From an uncultured Peptococcaceae bacterium (GTDB lineage: Bacteria; Bacillota; Peptococcia; Peptococcales; Peptococcaceae): a stretch of 64,000 nt of DNA. Below, one piece after another: positions 33,431-42,479 of the stretch (position 1 is the first letter of the stretch; every line of letters starts with the position of its first letter). Made by a program: the position numbers and the translations under genes. Under the pieces are notes generated by a model that saw only the letters and a program-made list of their open reading frames with translations, ran no database searches and was not told where the DNA came from. The stretch is taken from positions 1-64,000 of the forward strand of contig CAJUDO010000007.1 of assembly GCA_910585405.1 (NCBI GenBank), written 5' to 3'.

Positions 33431-35032
33431 GTGAAAACACTGCGAGAACAGATTTTGGCTTATGAACCTGCAGATAAAATGGAACAGACAAGCAAGACAC
33501 AATTGCTACAGCAATGGGATGTTTTAGGGCAAGAATTTTTTCGGCGTCCAGAGCAGGGGCATGTGACAGTTTCTTCATTGATCCTAAATGAGCAGCAAAC
33601 TGCTATGCTCATGGTGTATCATAATGTTTATCAGTCATGGTCCTGGACTGGGGGACATGGGGATGGTGCTGAAGATTTGCTGCAAAAGGCGATAGAGGAA
33701 GCACAAGAGGAAACAGGCATTGAAAAGGTGCTGCCTGTTTCCAGTGAAATTATATCAATTGATGTGTTGCCGGTACAAGCTCATAGTAAAAACGGAAAAG
33801 AAATAAAGGCGCATATTCATTATAATATTACATATGGTCTACTGGCCTCTGATAAGGAGCCTTTAACGGTGAATGCAGATGAAAACAGCAAGGTGAGCTG
33901 GATTCCCCTTAGTCAGTGGCAGCAATATTGCAGTGAACCCCATATGGTTCCCGTTTATGAAAAAATATTGCTGCGCATAAAACAAATACTGCAGCGGCGA
34001 CAAGAACTATTGGCGCGTTTGCCTGAGCAGCTCTTGTCTTGGTATGCGCAATATGCCCGTGTATTGCCATGGCGTCAAACTCGGGATCCTTATCATGTCT
34101 GGCTGTCTGAGATTATGCTGCAGCAGACTAGAGTGGAAGCTGTAAAAGGCTATTATCAGCGCTTTTTGGAACAGTTGCCGGATATCGCTTCCCTGGCAGA
34201 GGCATCGGAAGAGTTGCTGCTGAAGCTCTGGGAGGGCTTAGGCTATTATTCCAGAGTGCGCAACATGCAAAAAGCGGCAAAAATCATCATGACAGAATAT
34301 CACGGTGTATTTCCCAGTGCGTACCAAGCTATCCGCGCACTTCCCGGCATCGGAGATTATACGGCAGGGGCCATTGCGTCCATTTGTTTTGGTTCACCCA
34401 CACCAGCAGTAGATGGGAACGTGCTGCGCGTGTGCAGCCGCATCACGGAAAATTTTGCAGATGTGCTGGAAAATCGCACTAAAAAAGAATTGCAGGAGCA
34501 ATTAGCAGCCATTTATCCTGTCGGCGCGCAGGCATATTTGTTCAATCAAAGTCTGATGGAATTGGGTGCGACAATTTGTGTACCAAATGGCGCACCAAAA
34601 TGCATGCTTTGCCCAATGCAACAGTGGTGTTTGGCTTATGCCAATGATACATGGGCGCAATTGCCGCGAAAAAAACCACGTAAAAAGCGGCGCGTGGAAG
34701 AAAAAACAATATTTATACTACGCTGCAAAGAATGTACGGCATTGGAAAAAAGACCTTCCCACGGATTATTGGCTGCACTGTGGCAGTTTCCCAATGTAGA
34801 AGGGTGTTTGGACACCCAGCAGGCATTAAATCAAGCGACCAGCTGGGGTGTAAACCCTTGTAACGTAGAGGAAGTCCGTACCGGAAAACATATTTTTACC
34901 CATGTAGAGTGGCATATGACTTGCTATATCATACAATGCCGCAGCAAAAATGCATTGTTTGTGTGGGCTGATAAAGAGAACCTGCAGAGAACGATTGCCT
35001 TACCTACTGCATTTAGACAATTTTGCAAATAA
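33431..35032 (+). CDS. mutY: Nudix hydrolase fused to A/G-specific adenine glycosylase MutY
   Basis: About 533 residues. The N-terminal Nudix domain (about 1-180) has the box GDGAEDLLQKAIEEAQEETG, with the usual first Arg replaced by Glu. The middle MutY domain has the catalytic Glu in WLSEIMLQQTRVEAV, helix-hairpin-helix LPGIGDYTAGAIAS, the catalytic Asp in AVDGNVLRVC, and a [4Fe-4S] loop C-X7-C-X2-C-X5-C. The C-terminal part (about 405-533) is the NUDIX_4-like 8-oxoG recognition domain. MutY removes A opposite 8-oxoG; the extra Nudix domain might clean oxidised nucleotides. Start is uncertain: GTG 33431 gives MKTLREQI, typical for such Nudix proteins; GTG 33416 is in frame too. Confidence 0.9.
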   Translation: MKTLREQILAYEPADKMEQTSKTQLLQQWDVLGQEFFRRPEQGHVTVSSLILNEQQTAMLMVYHNVYQSWSWTGGHGDGAEDLLQKAIEEAQEETGIEKVLPVSSEIISIDVLPVQAHSKNGKEIKAHIHYNITYGLLASDKEPLTVNADENSKVSWIPLSQWQQYCSEPHMVPVYEKILLRIKQILQRRQELLARLPEQLLSWYAQYARVLPWRQTRDPYHVWLSEIMLQQTRVEAVKGYYQRFLEQLPDIASLAEASEELLLKLWEGLGYYSRVRNMQKAAKIIMTEYHGVFPSAYQAIRALPGIGDYTAGAIASICFGSPTPAVDGNVLRVCSRITENFADVLENRTKKELQEQLAAIYPVGAQAYLFNQSLMELGATICVPNGAPKCMLCPMQQWCLAYANDTWAQLPRKKPRKKRRVEEKTIFILRCKECTALEKRPSHGLLAALWQFPNVEGCLDTQQALNQATSWGVNPCNVEEVRTGKHIFTHVEWHMTCYIIQCRSKNALFVWADKENLQRTIALPTAFRQFCK

Positions 35033-35070
35033 GCTTCTGCATACAGGATGCTTACCTGACAAATATGTTT

Positions 35071-35364
35071 TTATATTTCCAGAGCAGATTGAGAAAGTAT
35101 GTCCGAAATCACTTCTGGAAAATGAATCGGAGAAAGCTGCAATTGATTAAATAGGCTGGTCAGATTTTTCACCAGTTCTTCTTTCAGGGAAATATCATGA
35201 ATTGCAGAGACGAATGTGCGTTGCTGTGTGTACAGCTGATATACTCCGATTCCGAAAGAAATATAGTTGCCGCAGTCAGGATGCCAGAGTGTTTCCTGAA
35301 AGGTGAGGTATTCCCATGTAGTAGTAGGATGTGTGCTAGAGTGAGTTGTTGGATGAGTTAACAT
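35071..35364 (-). CDS. DUF6514-like small protein
   Basis: About 97 residues. After a Thr/His-rich start come WEYLTFQETLW, SFGIGVYQLY, and a closing block VSAIHDISLKEELVKNLTSLF in parts, then LSPIHFPEVISDIL. This layout (an aromatic strand, DIS motif, LSP-H, V-x-D-x-L end) resembles DUF6514 proteins of spore-forming Clostridia, whose function is unknown. The start is uncertain: ATG 35376 abuts the AAAGGA site, GTG 35373 is also close, and ATG 35364 has 12-nt spacing. Confidence 0.6.
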   Translation of the reverse strand: MLTHPTTHSSTHPTTTWEYLTFQETLWHPDCGNYISFGIGVYQLYTQQRTFVSAIHDISLKEELVKNLTSLFNQLQLSPIHFPEVISDILSQSALEI

Positions 35365-35599
35365 AATTTTCACCATTCCTTTTGGCTAATTGAAAGCTAT
35401 TTAAACGTCGGTTGCTGTATTTGCTATATATTAATCCTAATTGGGAAGATAATTTTCAGCAAGGAATACTAGATCCTTTTTGAGAAAAATGTGAAATTCT
35501 GTAAAAAATCGAACATGGGTGTGTAAGAAAACAAATAATATGTCTGCAATTTGCTAAGATTGCCGATAGATTAAACAAACAATAAAAGGAGAGGTGCCT

Positions 35600-36547
35600 G
35601 TGCAGTTTTATCTTGCCCCGTTAGAGGGGATTACCGGTTATGTTTACCGCAATGCCTATGAAAAATTTTTTCACAATGTGGAGCGCTATTATACGCCATT
35701 TTTAGCGCCAAATAAAAATCAGAGTTTTACGGCGCGTGAACAAAATGACGTGCTGCCAGCGCATAATATGGGCATGGATGTAGTGCCGCAAATTTTGACC
35801 AATCAGGGGAAACATTTTATTCATACTGCAAAAATGTTGGAGCAGTTGGGTTATCGTGAAGTAAATTTGAACTTGGGTTGTCCGTCTGCTACCGTGGTAA
35901 GTAAAAAGAAAGGCGCTGGATTTCTGGCGGCACCTGATGCGTTAGAGCATTTTTTGGAGGAAATTTTTGCGGAAACACCTGTGGATATTTCTGTTAAAAC
36001 ACGGATTGGTGTGGATAGAGTAGAGGAATTTGGGGAGATTTTAGATGTATTTAACCAGTTCCCTATAAAGGAGTTGATCATTCATCCCCGTTTGCAAAAG
36101 GAGCTATATGGAAATAAGCCGGATTGGTCGGTATTTGCCCAAGCGGTAAAAATGAGCCGCGCGCCCTTATGTTATAATGGAGATATCTTTACGGTGGCTG
36201 ATTATGAACGTTTTTGCGATGAGTTCCCTGCGATAGAGAAGATTATGCTGGGACGGGGAATATTGCGAAATCCTGGCTTGGTAGATGAGATACGCAGTAG
36301 AAAGGATTTAGATTATTTTGTATTGAAGCAGTTTCACGATGAAATTTTACAGGGGTACCGGCAAGCTTTTTCTGGGGATAAGCCAGTTCTTTATAAAATG
36401 CGTGAATTGTGGGCCTATATGCTGCCGCTGTTTTCCCATGGTGCAGAGTATAAGAAAAAAATATGCAAAGCAGAGCGTATTCGTGATTATCAGATTTCAG
36501 TGGAGGCATTATTTCAAAGTGAACTTTATGTGTTAAGTAAAAAATAG
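35600..36547 (+). CDS. dus: tRNA-dihydrouridine synthase
   Basis: About 315 residues, FMN-dependent TIM barrel that reduces uridines in tRNA D-loops. YLAPLEGITGYVYR begins the barrel. The catalytic Cys lies in NLNLGCPSATVVSKKKGAG, the flavin/substrate Lys in SVKTRIG, the His in IIHPRLQ, and the phosphate loop in GRGILRNPGL. GTG 35600 is about 8 nt after AAAGGAG; an in-frame GTG at 35594 is too close to it. The Dus subtype cannot be fixed by eye. Confidence 0.92.
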   Translation: MQFYLAPLEGITGYVYRNAYEKFFHNVERYYTPFLAPNKNQSFTAREQNDVLPAHNMGMDVVPQILTNQGKHFIHTAKMLEQLGYREVNLNLGCPSATVVSKKKGAGFLAAPDALEHFLEEIFAETPVDISVKTRIGVDRVEEFGEILDVFNQFPIKELIIHPRLQKELYGNKPDWSVFAQAVKMSRAPLCYNGDIFTVADYERFCDEFPAIEKIMLGRGILRNPGLVDEIRSRKDLDYFVLKQFHDEILQGYRQAFSGDKPVLYKMRELWAYMLPLFSHGAEYKKKICKAERIRDYQISVEALFQSELYVLSKK

Positions 36548-36551
36548 CGCG

Positions 36552-36583
36552 GTTTGGCAAAATAGAAGAATTTTTTGCCAAAA
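36552..36583. terminator. rho-independent terminator after dus
   Basis: TTTGGCAAAA pairs with TTTTGCCAAA around a short loop, flanked by T and A tracts, immediately behind the dus stop. Confidence 0.7.
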
Positions 36584-36597
36584 AACATCCCTTCTTG

Positions 36598-36626
36598 TTG
36601 ACAAACAAGAACTCTTTCACTAAAAT
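36598..36626 (+). promoter_or_regulatory. promoter of hisS-aspS
   Basis: TTGACA (36598-36603), a 17-nt spacer and TAAAAT (36621-36626). The leader is only about 30 nt long, so no T-box fits between promoter and hisS. Confidence 0.75.
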
Positions 36627-36662
36627 TAATTAGATAAGGTTGTCAAGGAAAGGATGGGCTAA

Positions 36663-37928
36663 ATGTTAACCACAAGACCAACAGGAACGAATGATTTTCT
36701 TCCCGGTGAAAGTGAAAAATGGCAATATATAGAGCAACTGTGCCGTCAGGTTTGTGCTGAGTACGGCTATCAGGAAATTCGCCTCCCTATATTTGAGCAT
36801 ACTGAAGCATATCTGCGCAGTGTGGGAGAGACCAGCGATATTGTGGAAAAGGAAATGTATTCTTTTGAAGACAAAGGCTTCCGACACATGACTTTGCGTC
36901 CCGAGGGGACAGCAGGTACAGTACGTGCTTTTTTGGAAAATAAATTATATGCAAATCCACAGCCGACCAAATTGTATTATATTGGACCGATGTTTCGTTA
37001 TGATAAACCGCAAGCGGGAAGATATCGCCAATTTAATCAATTTGGCGTAGAAGTTTTTGGCGCCGATCATGCTGCAATTGACGCAGAAGTGATCGCTTTA
37101 GCTGTGGAAATTTTTCGGCGTTTAGGGCTTACCGGGCTTACAGTAAAGCTGAACACGGTAGGCTGTGCCCAATGTCGTCCCAGCCACATGGAGGAATTAA
37201 AAATTTATTTCCGCCAATATGAGGATAAACTGTGTGCTACCTGCCGAGACCGCTTAGAGCGTAATCCTCTGCGAATTTTGGACTGCAAGGAAGAAGGCTG
37301 TAAGGCAGTTGCCAAAGGTGCGCCTACAACTATTGAGGCTGCCTGCGATGTTTGCAGCGCCCATTTTCAGAAACTGCAGGAATATCTGGATGCAATAGGG
37401 GTGCGCTATGAGATTGACACTAATTTGGTACGAGGCTTGGACTATTATACACGGACTGCTTTTGAAATTGTGATTGATAGTGTGGGCTCCGCGCAAAATG
37501 CTATTGCCGGAGGCGGTCGCTATAATGGATTGTTGGCTCAATTCGGTGGTGATGATTTGCCGGGAATCGGCTTTGCCATCGGTCTGGAGCGTTTACTACT
37601 TACATTAAAGGAGCAGGGAATCGAATTGCCTGTCAGTACTGCACCTGCTGTTTATGTTGCGCCTTTGGGGGAATCGGCGCAGAAGGAAGCATTTGTGCTG
37701 ACGCAAGCACTGCGAGAGAAAGGTATTTATACAGAGAAGGATTATCTGGGAAAGAGCCTGAAAGCACAGATGAAGGCAGCGGACCGGTTTCATGCGAAGT
37801 ATACTGTTATTTTAGGCGACAGCGAACTGGAGAAGGGCATGGCAATTGTGCGGGAGATGACTAGCGGCGACCAGTATGAAGTGCAGTTGAATCAGTTGGC
37901 AGAAGATTTGGAAGGGAGATTAAAATAA
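36663..37928 (+). CDS. hisS: histidyl-tRNA synthetase
   Basis: 421-residue class II aminoacyl-tRNA synthetase. GTNDFLPGESEKW opens the protein. Motif 2 is TLRPEGTAGTVRAF with MFRYDKPQAGRYRQFNQFG. The histidine-specific signatures are LVRGLDYYTRTAFEI and GGGRYNGL. Motif 3 is GIGFAIGLERLL. The anticodon-binding domain covers the last 95 residues. aspS starts immediately after the stop, the common Firmicutes hisS-aspS pair. Confidence 0.97.
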   Translation: MLTTRPTGTNDFLPGESEKWQYIEQLCRQVCAEYGYQEIRLPIFEHTEAYLRSVGETSDIVEKEMYSFEDKGFRHMTLRPEGTAGTVRAFLENKLYANPQPTKLYYIGPMFRYDKPQAGRYRQFNQFGVEVFGADHAAIDAEVIALAVEIFRRLGLTGLTVKLNTVGCAQCRPSHMEELKIYFRQYEDKLCATCRDRLERNPLRILDCKEEGCKAVAKGAPTTIEAACDVCSAHFQKLQEYLDAIGVRYEIDTNLVRGLDYYTRTAFEIVIDSVGSAQNAIAGGGRYNGLLAQFGGDDLPGIGFAIGLERLLLTLKEQGIELPVSTAPAVYVAPLGESAQKEAFVLTQALREKGIYTEKDYLGKSLKAQMKAADRFHAKYTVILGDSELEKGMAIVREMTSGDQYEVQLNQLAEDLEGRLK

Positions 37929-39704
37929 ATGTTGAAACGTACACATAATTGTAATGACCTGCGGAAGGCTCATGTGGGACAGGAAGTGATCCTGAACGGA
38001 TGGGCACAGAAACGCAGAGACCATGGCGGCGTTATTTTTATTGACTTGCGCGACCGCTCAGGGATTGCCCAGGTGACGGCTAGCCCGGAAACCTGTTCGC
38101 CAGAGGTATTTGCTGTAGCCGACTCAGTGCGCAGTGAATATGTGCTGGCAGTGAAAGGCGTTGTGCGCCAGCGTCCTGAAGGGATGGTCAATGAAAAACT
38201 GGATTCCGGTGAAATTGATGTAGTTGCCACAGAAATGGTAATTTTAAATAAGGCGAAAACGCCGCCGTTCTACTTGACGGATGATGTAGATGTGGACGAA
38301 AATATTCGTTTGAAATATCGTTATTTGGATTTACGCCGTCCAGAAATGAAAAATAATATGATCCTCCGGCATAAAGTGGTAAAGGCGATGCGGGATTATA
38401 TGGACGAACAGGGATTTTTGGAAATCGAAACTCCGATTTTGCAGAAAAGCACGCCAGAAGGTGCTCGTGATTATCTGGTACCCAGCCGTGTACATGAAGG
38501 AGAATTTTTTGCGCTGCCCCAATCTCCGCAGCAATTTAAACAGCTACTGATGGTTGCCGGTATGGAAAAATATTTCCAGATCGCGCGCTGCTTCCGCGAC
38601 GAGGATTTACGTGCAGATCGCCAGCCTGAATTTACGCAGCTGGACATGGAGTTGTCCTTTGTGGATGAAGAAGACATCATGACACTGAATGAAGGACTGA
38701 TTAGGCACATTTTCAAAGTGGCTTTGGACCGCGATATTCCTACGCCTTTCCACAGAATGACATGGGATGAAGCGATGAATAAATATGGTTCTGACAAACC
38801 GGATCTGCGTTTTGGTCTGGAAATGGAGGATTTAAGCGACATTGCCGATGGCTGTGGCTTTAAAGTGTTTGCCCAGACTGTAGCGAATGGAGGCGTGGTA
38901 AAGGCAATCAATGCCAAAGGCGGTGTGCATAAATTAAGCCGTCGTGATATTGATGCGTTGACAAAATACGTAGCAATTTATGGCGCCAAAGGTTTAGCCT
39001 ATTTCCAAATCAGTGATGAAAATGAGGTCAAATCTCCATTATTGAAGTTTTTAAGTGAAGAAGAAGTAAAGGCGATTTTTGACCGTGTTGGGGCAGAACC
39101 GGGCGATATCATTTTCTGTGTAGCGGACACCTTTAAGACTACTTGTGATGCATTAGGTCATTTGCGGTTGGAATTGGGAAAACGTTTTGGACTAATTGAT
39201 GAGGACGAATTATCTTTCCTGTGGGTAACAGAATTCCCATTGTTGGAATGGGATGATGAAACCCAGCGTTTCTATGCAATGCATCATCCCTTCACCTGTC
39301 CTATGCTGGAAGATGTGCCTTTGATGGAGACAGATCCTGGCAAAGTGCGGGCTCGGGCTTACGATATGGTACTGAATGGCGTGGAAGTTGGCGGCGGCAG
39401 TATTCGTATTCATGATGGAGAGCTGCAGGAAAAAATGTTTAAGCTGTTAAATATGACGCCAGAAGAGTATACGGAGCAGTTCAGCGGTCTGTTAAATGCG
39501 TTCCAGTATGGCGCTCCACCACACGGTGGATTGGCTTTCGGCGTGGACCGTTTGTTGATGCTGATGGCGAAACGGGAAACCATTCGCGACGTGATTCCTT
39601 TCCCGAAAACACAGAGCGCAATGGATGTCATGATGGAAGCACCTTCTCCTGTATCCAACGCACAGCTGCGCGAATTACACATTAAACTGGATATTAAAAA
39701 ATAA
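37929..39704 (+). CDS. aspS: aspartyl-tRNA synthetase
   Basis: 591 residues, bacterial-type AspRS. An N-terminal OB-fold binds the anticodon (GWAQKRRDHGGVIFIDLRDR in two parts). The class II core contains the GAD insertion, motif 2 ARCFRDEDLRADRQPEFTQLD in two parts, and motif 3 GLAFGVDRLLML. Bacterial AspRS may be discriminating or charge tRNA-Asn too; whether a separate asparagine enzyme exists is not visible here. ATG directly abuts hisS, with AAGGGAG inside the hisS end. Confidence 0.97.
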   Translation: MLKRTHNCNDLRKAHVGQEVILNGWAQKRRDHGGVIFIDLRDRSGIAQVTASPETCSPEVFAVADSVRSEYVLAVKGVVRQRPEGMVNEKLDSGEIDVVATEMVILNKAKTPPFYLTDDVDVDENIRLKYRYLDLRRPEMKNNMILRHKVVKAMRDYMDEQGFLEIETPILQKSTPEGARDYLVPSRVHEGEFFALPQSPQQFKQLLMVAGMEKYFQIARCFRDEDLRADRQPEFTQLDMELSFVDEEDIMTLNEGLIRHIFKVALDRDIPTPFHRMTWDEAMNKYGSDKPDLRFGLEMEDLSDIADGCGFKVFAQTVANGGVVKAINAKGGVHKLSRRDIDALTKYVAIYGAKGLAYFQISDENEVKSPLLKFLSEEEVKAIFDRVGAEPGDIIFCVADTFKTTCDALGHLRLELGKRFGLIDEDELSFLWVTEFPLLEWDDETQRFYAMHHPFTCPMLEDVPLMETDPGKVRARAYDMVLNGVEVGGGSIRIHDGELQEKMFKLLNMTPEEYTEQFSGLLNAFQYGAPPHGGLAFGVDRLLMLMAKRETIRDVIPFPKTQSAMDVMMEAPSPVSNAQLRELHIKLDIKK

Positions 39705-39833
39705 TCTTTCGTTTTGTCTTCTATGTGAGAAAACGTAGTGCAAAGTGCAGTAGAGAAAAATGATGTTTGAAATGAATGAAATGTTGATTTTTATAAGGAT
39801 GACTACTTAATTACATGAAAAATAGCAGATAGG

Positions 39834-39880
39834 AAAAAAGGGCGGAGACAAACCAATGGCTTATCATCCGTCCTTTTTTG
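39834..39880. terminator. rho-independent terminator between aspS and trmL
   Basis: AAAAAAGGGCGGA pairs with TCCGTCCTTTTTT (one G-U) across a 20-nt loop, so it can end both convergent genes. The remainder of the 39705-39926 gap is featureless. Confidence 0.8.
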
Positions 39881-39926
39881 TACAGTATCATATAATTTTG
39901 TGTGTTTGACATAGAATCCTGTGATA

Positions 39927-40394
39927 TTATTTTAATCCGGGAAATCCGGTTTGCCGCAGTGCTTCATAGAGAAGGATGGCTGCAGAATTGGACAAGTTCA
40001 GTGAGCGCGCAGCAGCATTGTCTAGCATAGGAATTTTGATGCGGGTATCGGCGTAGCGGTCATGCATTTTTTGCGGCAATCCTGCAGTTTCTTTACCAAA
40101 GACAAGGAAATCACCATCTTGAAATTGCACTTCATCGTAGTGTTTTGTCGCTTTTGTGGTAGCTAAAAATAAACGTTTGTCACTATGCTGCGCCAGAAAA
40201 TCATCTAAATTTTCATAAATGTGTAAATCCAACAGATGCCAATAGTCCAGTCCAGCCCGTTTCAAATGTTTATCATCAATAGAGAAGCCTAATGGCTTTA
40301 CTAAATGCAATGAGGTGCCAGTTATGGCACAGGTGCGGGATATATTTCCGGTGTTTGCAGGAATTTCCGGTTCAACTAGAACGATATGAAACAT
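39927..40394 (-). CDS. trmL: tRNA (cytidine(34)-2'-O)-methyltransferase TrmL
   Basis: 155-residue SPOUT methyltransferase that 2'-O-methylates the wobble base of tRNA-Leu isoacceptors. The family opening VLVEPEIPANTGNISRTCA is present, as are the SAM-binding knot motifs LVFGKETAGLP and ARSLNLSNSAAILLYEALR. Reads on the minus strand and converges with aspS. Confidence 0.95.
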   Translation of the reverse strand: MFHIVLVEPEIPANTGNISRTCAITGTSLHLVKPLGFSIDDKHLKRAGLDYWHLLDLHIYENLDDFLAQHSDKRLFLATTKATKHYDEVQFQDGDFLVFGKETAGLPQKMHDRYADTRIKIPMLDNAAARSLNLSNSAAILLYEALRQTGFPGLK

Positions 40395-40609
40395 ACCATA
40401 AACCTCTTTTCTTTCGGATAGCCGTTTGGCTGTAATTTTTATCTTCTTTGAGAAGTATAGATGTTTCAGCGCGTAGCGTCAAGAGGATGAAAAAAGAATA
40501 AGAATATTTTTTGAACTTTCAAAAAAGAAAAGGGAAAACAAAAACAGGAAATCGTGCGCTAGAGGGATAATTAAAAATAGAGAATCTGTTTGCGGAAAGG
40601 AGAAACAAT

Positions 40610-41704
40610 ATGCAGCATCATAACTGGGGCCTGGGTATGCGTACCATGAAAACAGCATTGGCAATTTGGCTGGCTTTTTGGGTGTGTGATTTATTGCAAT
40701 TTCAAAACAGCGCATTGGCTGCAATCACTACCATCGTAGCGGTACAGCCTTCCCTGAAAGGTTCTATGACGACGATTAAAAATCAACTCATCGCAACCAG
40801 TTTTGGCTGCTGCTTGGCGATTATTGTAGCCTATTATTTTCATGGCAGCTACACTGCAATTGCTGTCAGTGCGGTATTGGCCATCATGCTCTGTGTACAG
40901 CTGAATTTGAAGGAAAGTATCGTCTTGTTATTGGTGACCATTATCCTCATCGGGCAAACACCCTTGGAGAATTTTACAACGGCGATTGTCCAGCGAGTCA
41001 GTATGATTTTGATTGGTCTGCTGATTGGTTTTGGCTTGAATTTCTTTGTGCGGCCTCAGCATCGGCATCGCCTTTTAGAGCATATTGATGCGCTGCGTGG
41101 AGATTTTGAACAACTATATCGAGATTGCGCGGAGGATTTGCGGCGTACAGAACATTTGGATAAAAAGGTAGTACAGGAACAGGTCATGGCGCTGCGGGAT
41201 CAGATTCAAGAGGTTCGCAATATTTATAAACTTTCGGTAGACAGCAGATTGGGGTATGATGAAACGCAGGCCAGGGATGAACTTTATTTGGCGCGACGCA
41301 CGATCAACGCCCTTGCCTCTAATTTGGAACGCTTGGTGGAAATTCACCGCAGTATTGTGCTTTCTCCGCGTTTAGAGAACTGTGATGTGGTGCGGGAGCT
41401 GGTATACCAATACTTGATGGAAGTGTTGTATAATCATCAGCGTATTTATGAGGACCTGCTTTTTGATAAGCCCCTCACAGAAGAAATGATGCATGCTTTT
41501 GATTGTCGGGCAATACAGGTAGAGCAGGAAATGCTGCAAGTGTTGAAAGCAGCAGATGATTTGCTGCCGCTGCATTACTGGAATATTACTGTGGAGGCGG
41601 AGCGTATCATGTATAAGACTTGGAATTTGAGTCGCCTGAAACGCCAGATTCACGGGGAGATGGTAGATGCAGAGGAGGTAGAAGAGCTTTATCGACTGCA
41701 ATAA
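40610..41704 (+). CDS. aromatic acid exporter family membrane protein (ArAE_1)
   Basis: 364 residues. The N-terminal part (about 1-145) has five to six membrane segments with the family opening MRTMKTALAIWLAFW and ITTIVAVQPSLKGSM. The C-terminal half is a long cytoplasmic helical domain. It matches the PF06081 aromatic acid exporter group, related to FUSC/YccS; the substrate is unknown. AAAGGAGAAAC precedes ATG 40610. The 215-nt gap before it is A-rich with no clear signal. Confidence 0.88.
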   Translation: MQHHNWGLGMRTMKTALAIWLAFWVCDLLQFQNSALAAITTIVAVQPSLKGSMTTIKNQLIATSFGCCLAIIVAYYFHGSYTAIAVSAVLAIMLCVQLNLKESIVLLLVTIILIGQTPLENFTTAIVQRVSMILIGLLIGFGLNFFVRPQHRHRLLEHIDALRGDFEQLYRDCAEDLRRTEHLDKKVVQEQVMALRDQIQEVRNIYKLSVDSRLGYDETQARDELYLARRTINALASNLERLVEIHRSIVLSPRLENCDVVRELVYQYLMEVLYNHQRIYEDLLFDKPLTEEMMHAFDCRAIQVEQEMLQVLKAADDLLPLHYWNITVEAERIMYKTWNLSRLKRQIHGEMVDAEEVEELYRLQ

Positions 41705-41772
41705 GTCGGAAAGTTTGATAGGCCAGTTCTATTTTTCGTTCACGCATCGTATAGTGTGATGAGGTGAATAAG

Positions 41773-42099
41773 ATGATGTCTTTGGTATTATTGCTGGCAG
41801 GACTGGCTGTGTTTTTTACTATTGCACTAAAACTGCGGATGCGCAGCAATGCTTATTGGCGTGAGGAGACCATCAGCAGCCCTCTGGCTGAGGCAATGAG
41901 CCAGTTGGTAGGAATTGCCGGAGGGATTTATCTATCATTGGTGATGCTGGTTAGTTTTTTGGGCATCGAAATGCCGCAGAAGGTTAATTTTTTAGATATG
42001 CTTCTGGACCCGCTGGCGCTTTTATCAATTTTGCTGGCATGTCTGCAACCTCTTGTACTTTTATGTTTGCGGCGGATACTATCAGAAAGGGGACGATAA
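41773..42099 (+). CDS. small membrane protein
   Basis: 108 residues with an N-terminal helix (MSLVLLLAGLAVFFTIALKL), a central segment (LVGIAGGIYLSLVMLVSFLG) and a C-terminal one (LALLSILLACLQPLVLLCL). GAGGTGA is 6-7 nt before ATG 41773; a GTG at 41764 overlaps the site. The family is not recognised. The next gene begins 2 nt after its stop, so it may have a role in sporulation with ymxH. Confidence 0.65.
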   Translation: MMSLVLLLAGLAVFFTIALKLRMRSNAYWREETISSPLAEAMSQLVGIAGGIYLSLVMLVSFLGIEMPQKVNFLDMLLDPLALLSILLACLQPLVLLCLRRILSERGR

Positions 42100-42101
42100 A
42101 C

Positions 42102-42386
42102 ATGGATTGCGGGACCATACGGCTCAGCGATTTGGTAGGCAAGAATATTGTAAATATTTATGATGGTGTACGATTGGGTGTGATTTATGAACCGAATCTT
42201 TCTTTTGATTCTGAGACAGGGAAAATTGAACAGCTTTATCTGGGTGGGCGTAATGGATTTACTGGGATGTGGTCGGAAAAACACAGTTTGCAGATTCCCT
42301 GGTCCGCTGTGCATAAAATCGGTCAGGAAGTTGTGATTGTGGATATGGGGCAGAGTCCGATGCGGTATAAGCGTAATCTGTTTTAA
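42102..42386 (+). CDS. YlmC/YmxH family sporulation protein (PRC-barrel)
   Basis: 94 residues with a single PRC-barrel: IRLSDLVGKNIVNIYDGVRLG, split around DLVGK, then FTGMWSEKHSLQIPWSAVHKIG in parts. YlmC/YmxH proteins are conserved in spore formers, with a poorly defined role. AAAGGGGAC precedes ATG 42102. Confidence 0.9.
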   Translation: MDCGTIRLSDLVGKNIVNIYDGVRLGVIYEPNLSFDSETGKIEQLYLGGRNGFTGMWSEKHSLQIPWSAVHKIGQEVVIVDMGQSPMRYKRNLF

Positions 42387-42416
42387 CGCTTTTGTCTTTT
42401 TTCTTTGAATTTTTAA

Positions 42417-42446
42417 TTGCAGATATACTAATACTTGTATTATAAT
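42417..42446 (+). promoter_or_regulatory. promoter of glnS
   Basis: TTGCAG (42417-42422), an 18-nt spacer and TATAAT (42441-42446), 34 nt before the GTG start of glnS. Confidence 0.6.
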
Positions 42447-42479
42447 AAAGCATAACTATTTTTAGTAGGAGGAACCATT

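Noticed and set aside
36541..36662. T-box leader before hisS
   Set aside because: The promoter lies only 37 nt before the start codon, with no room for a T-box and no AGGGTGG-type motif.
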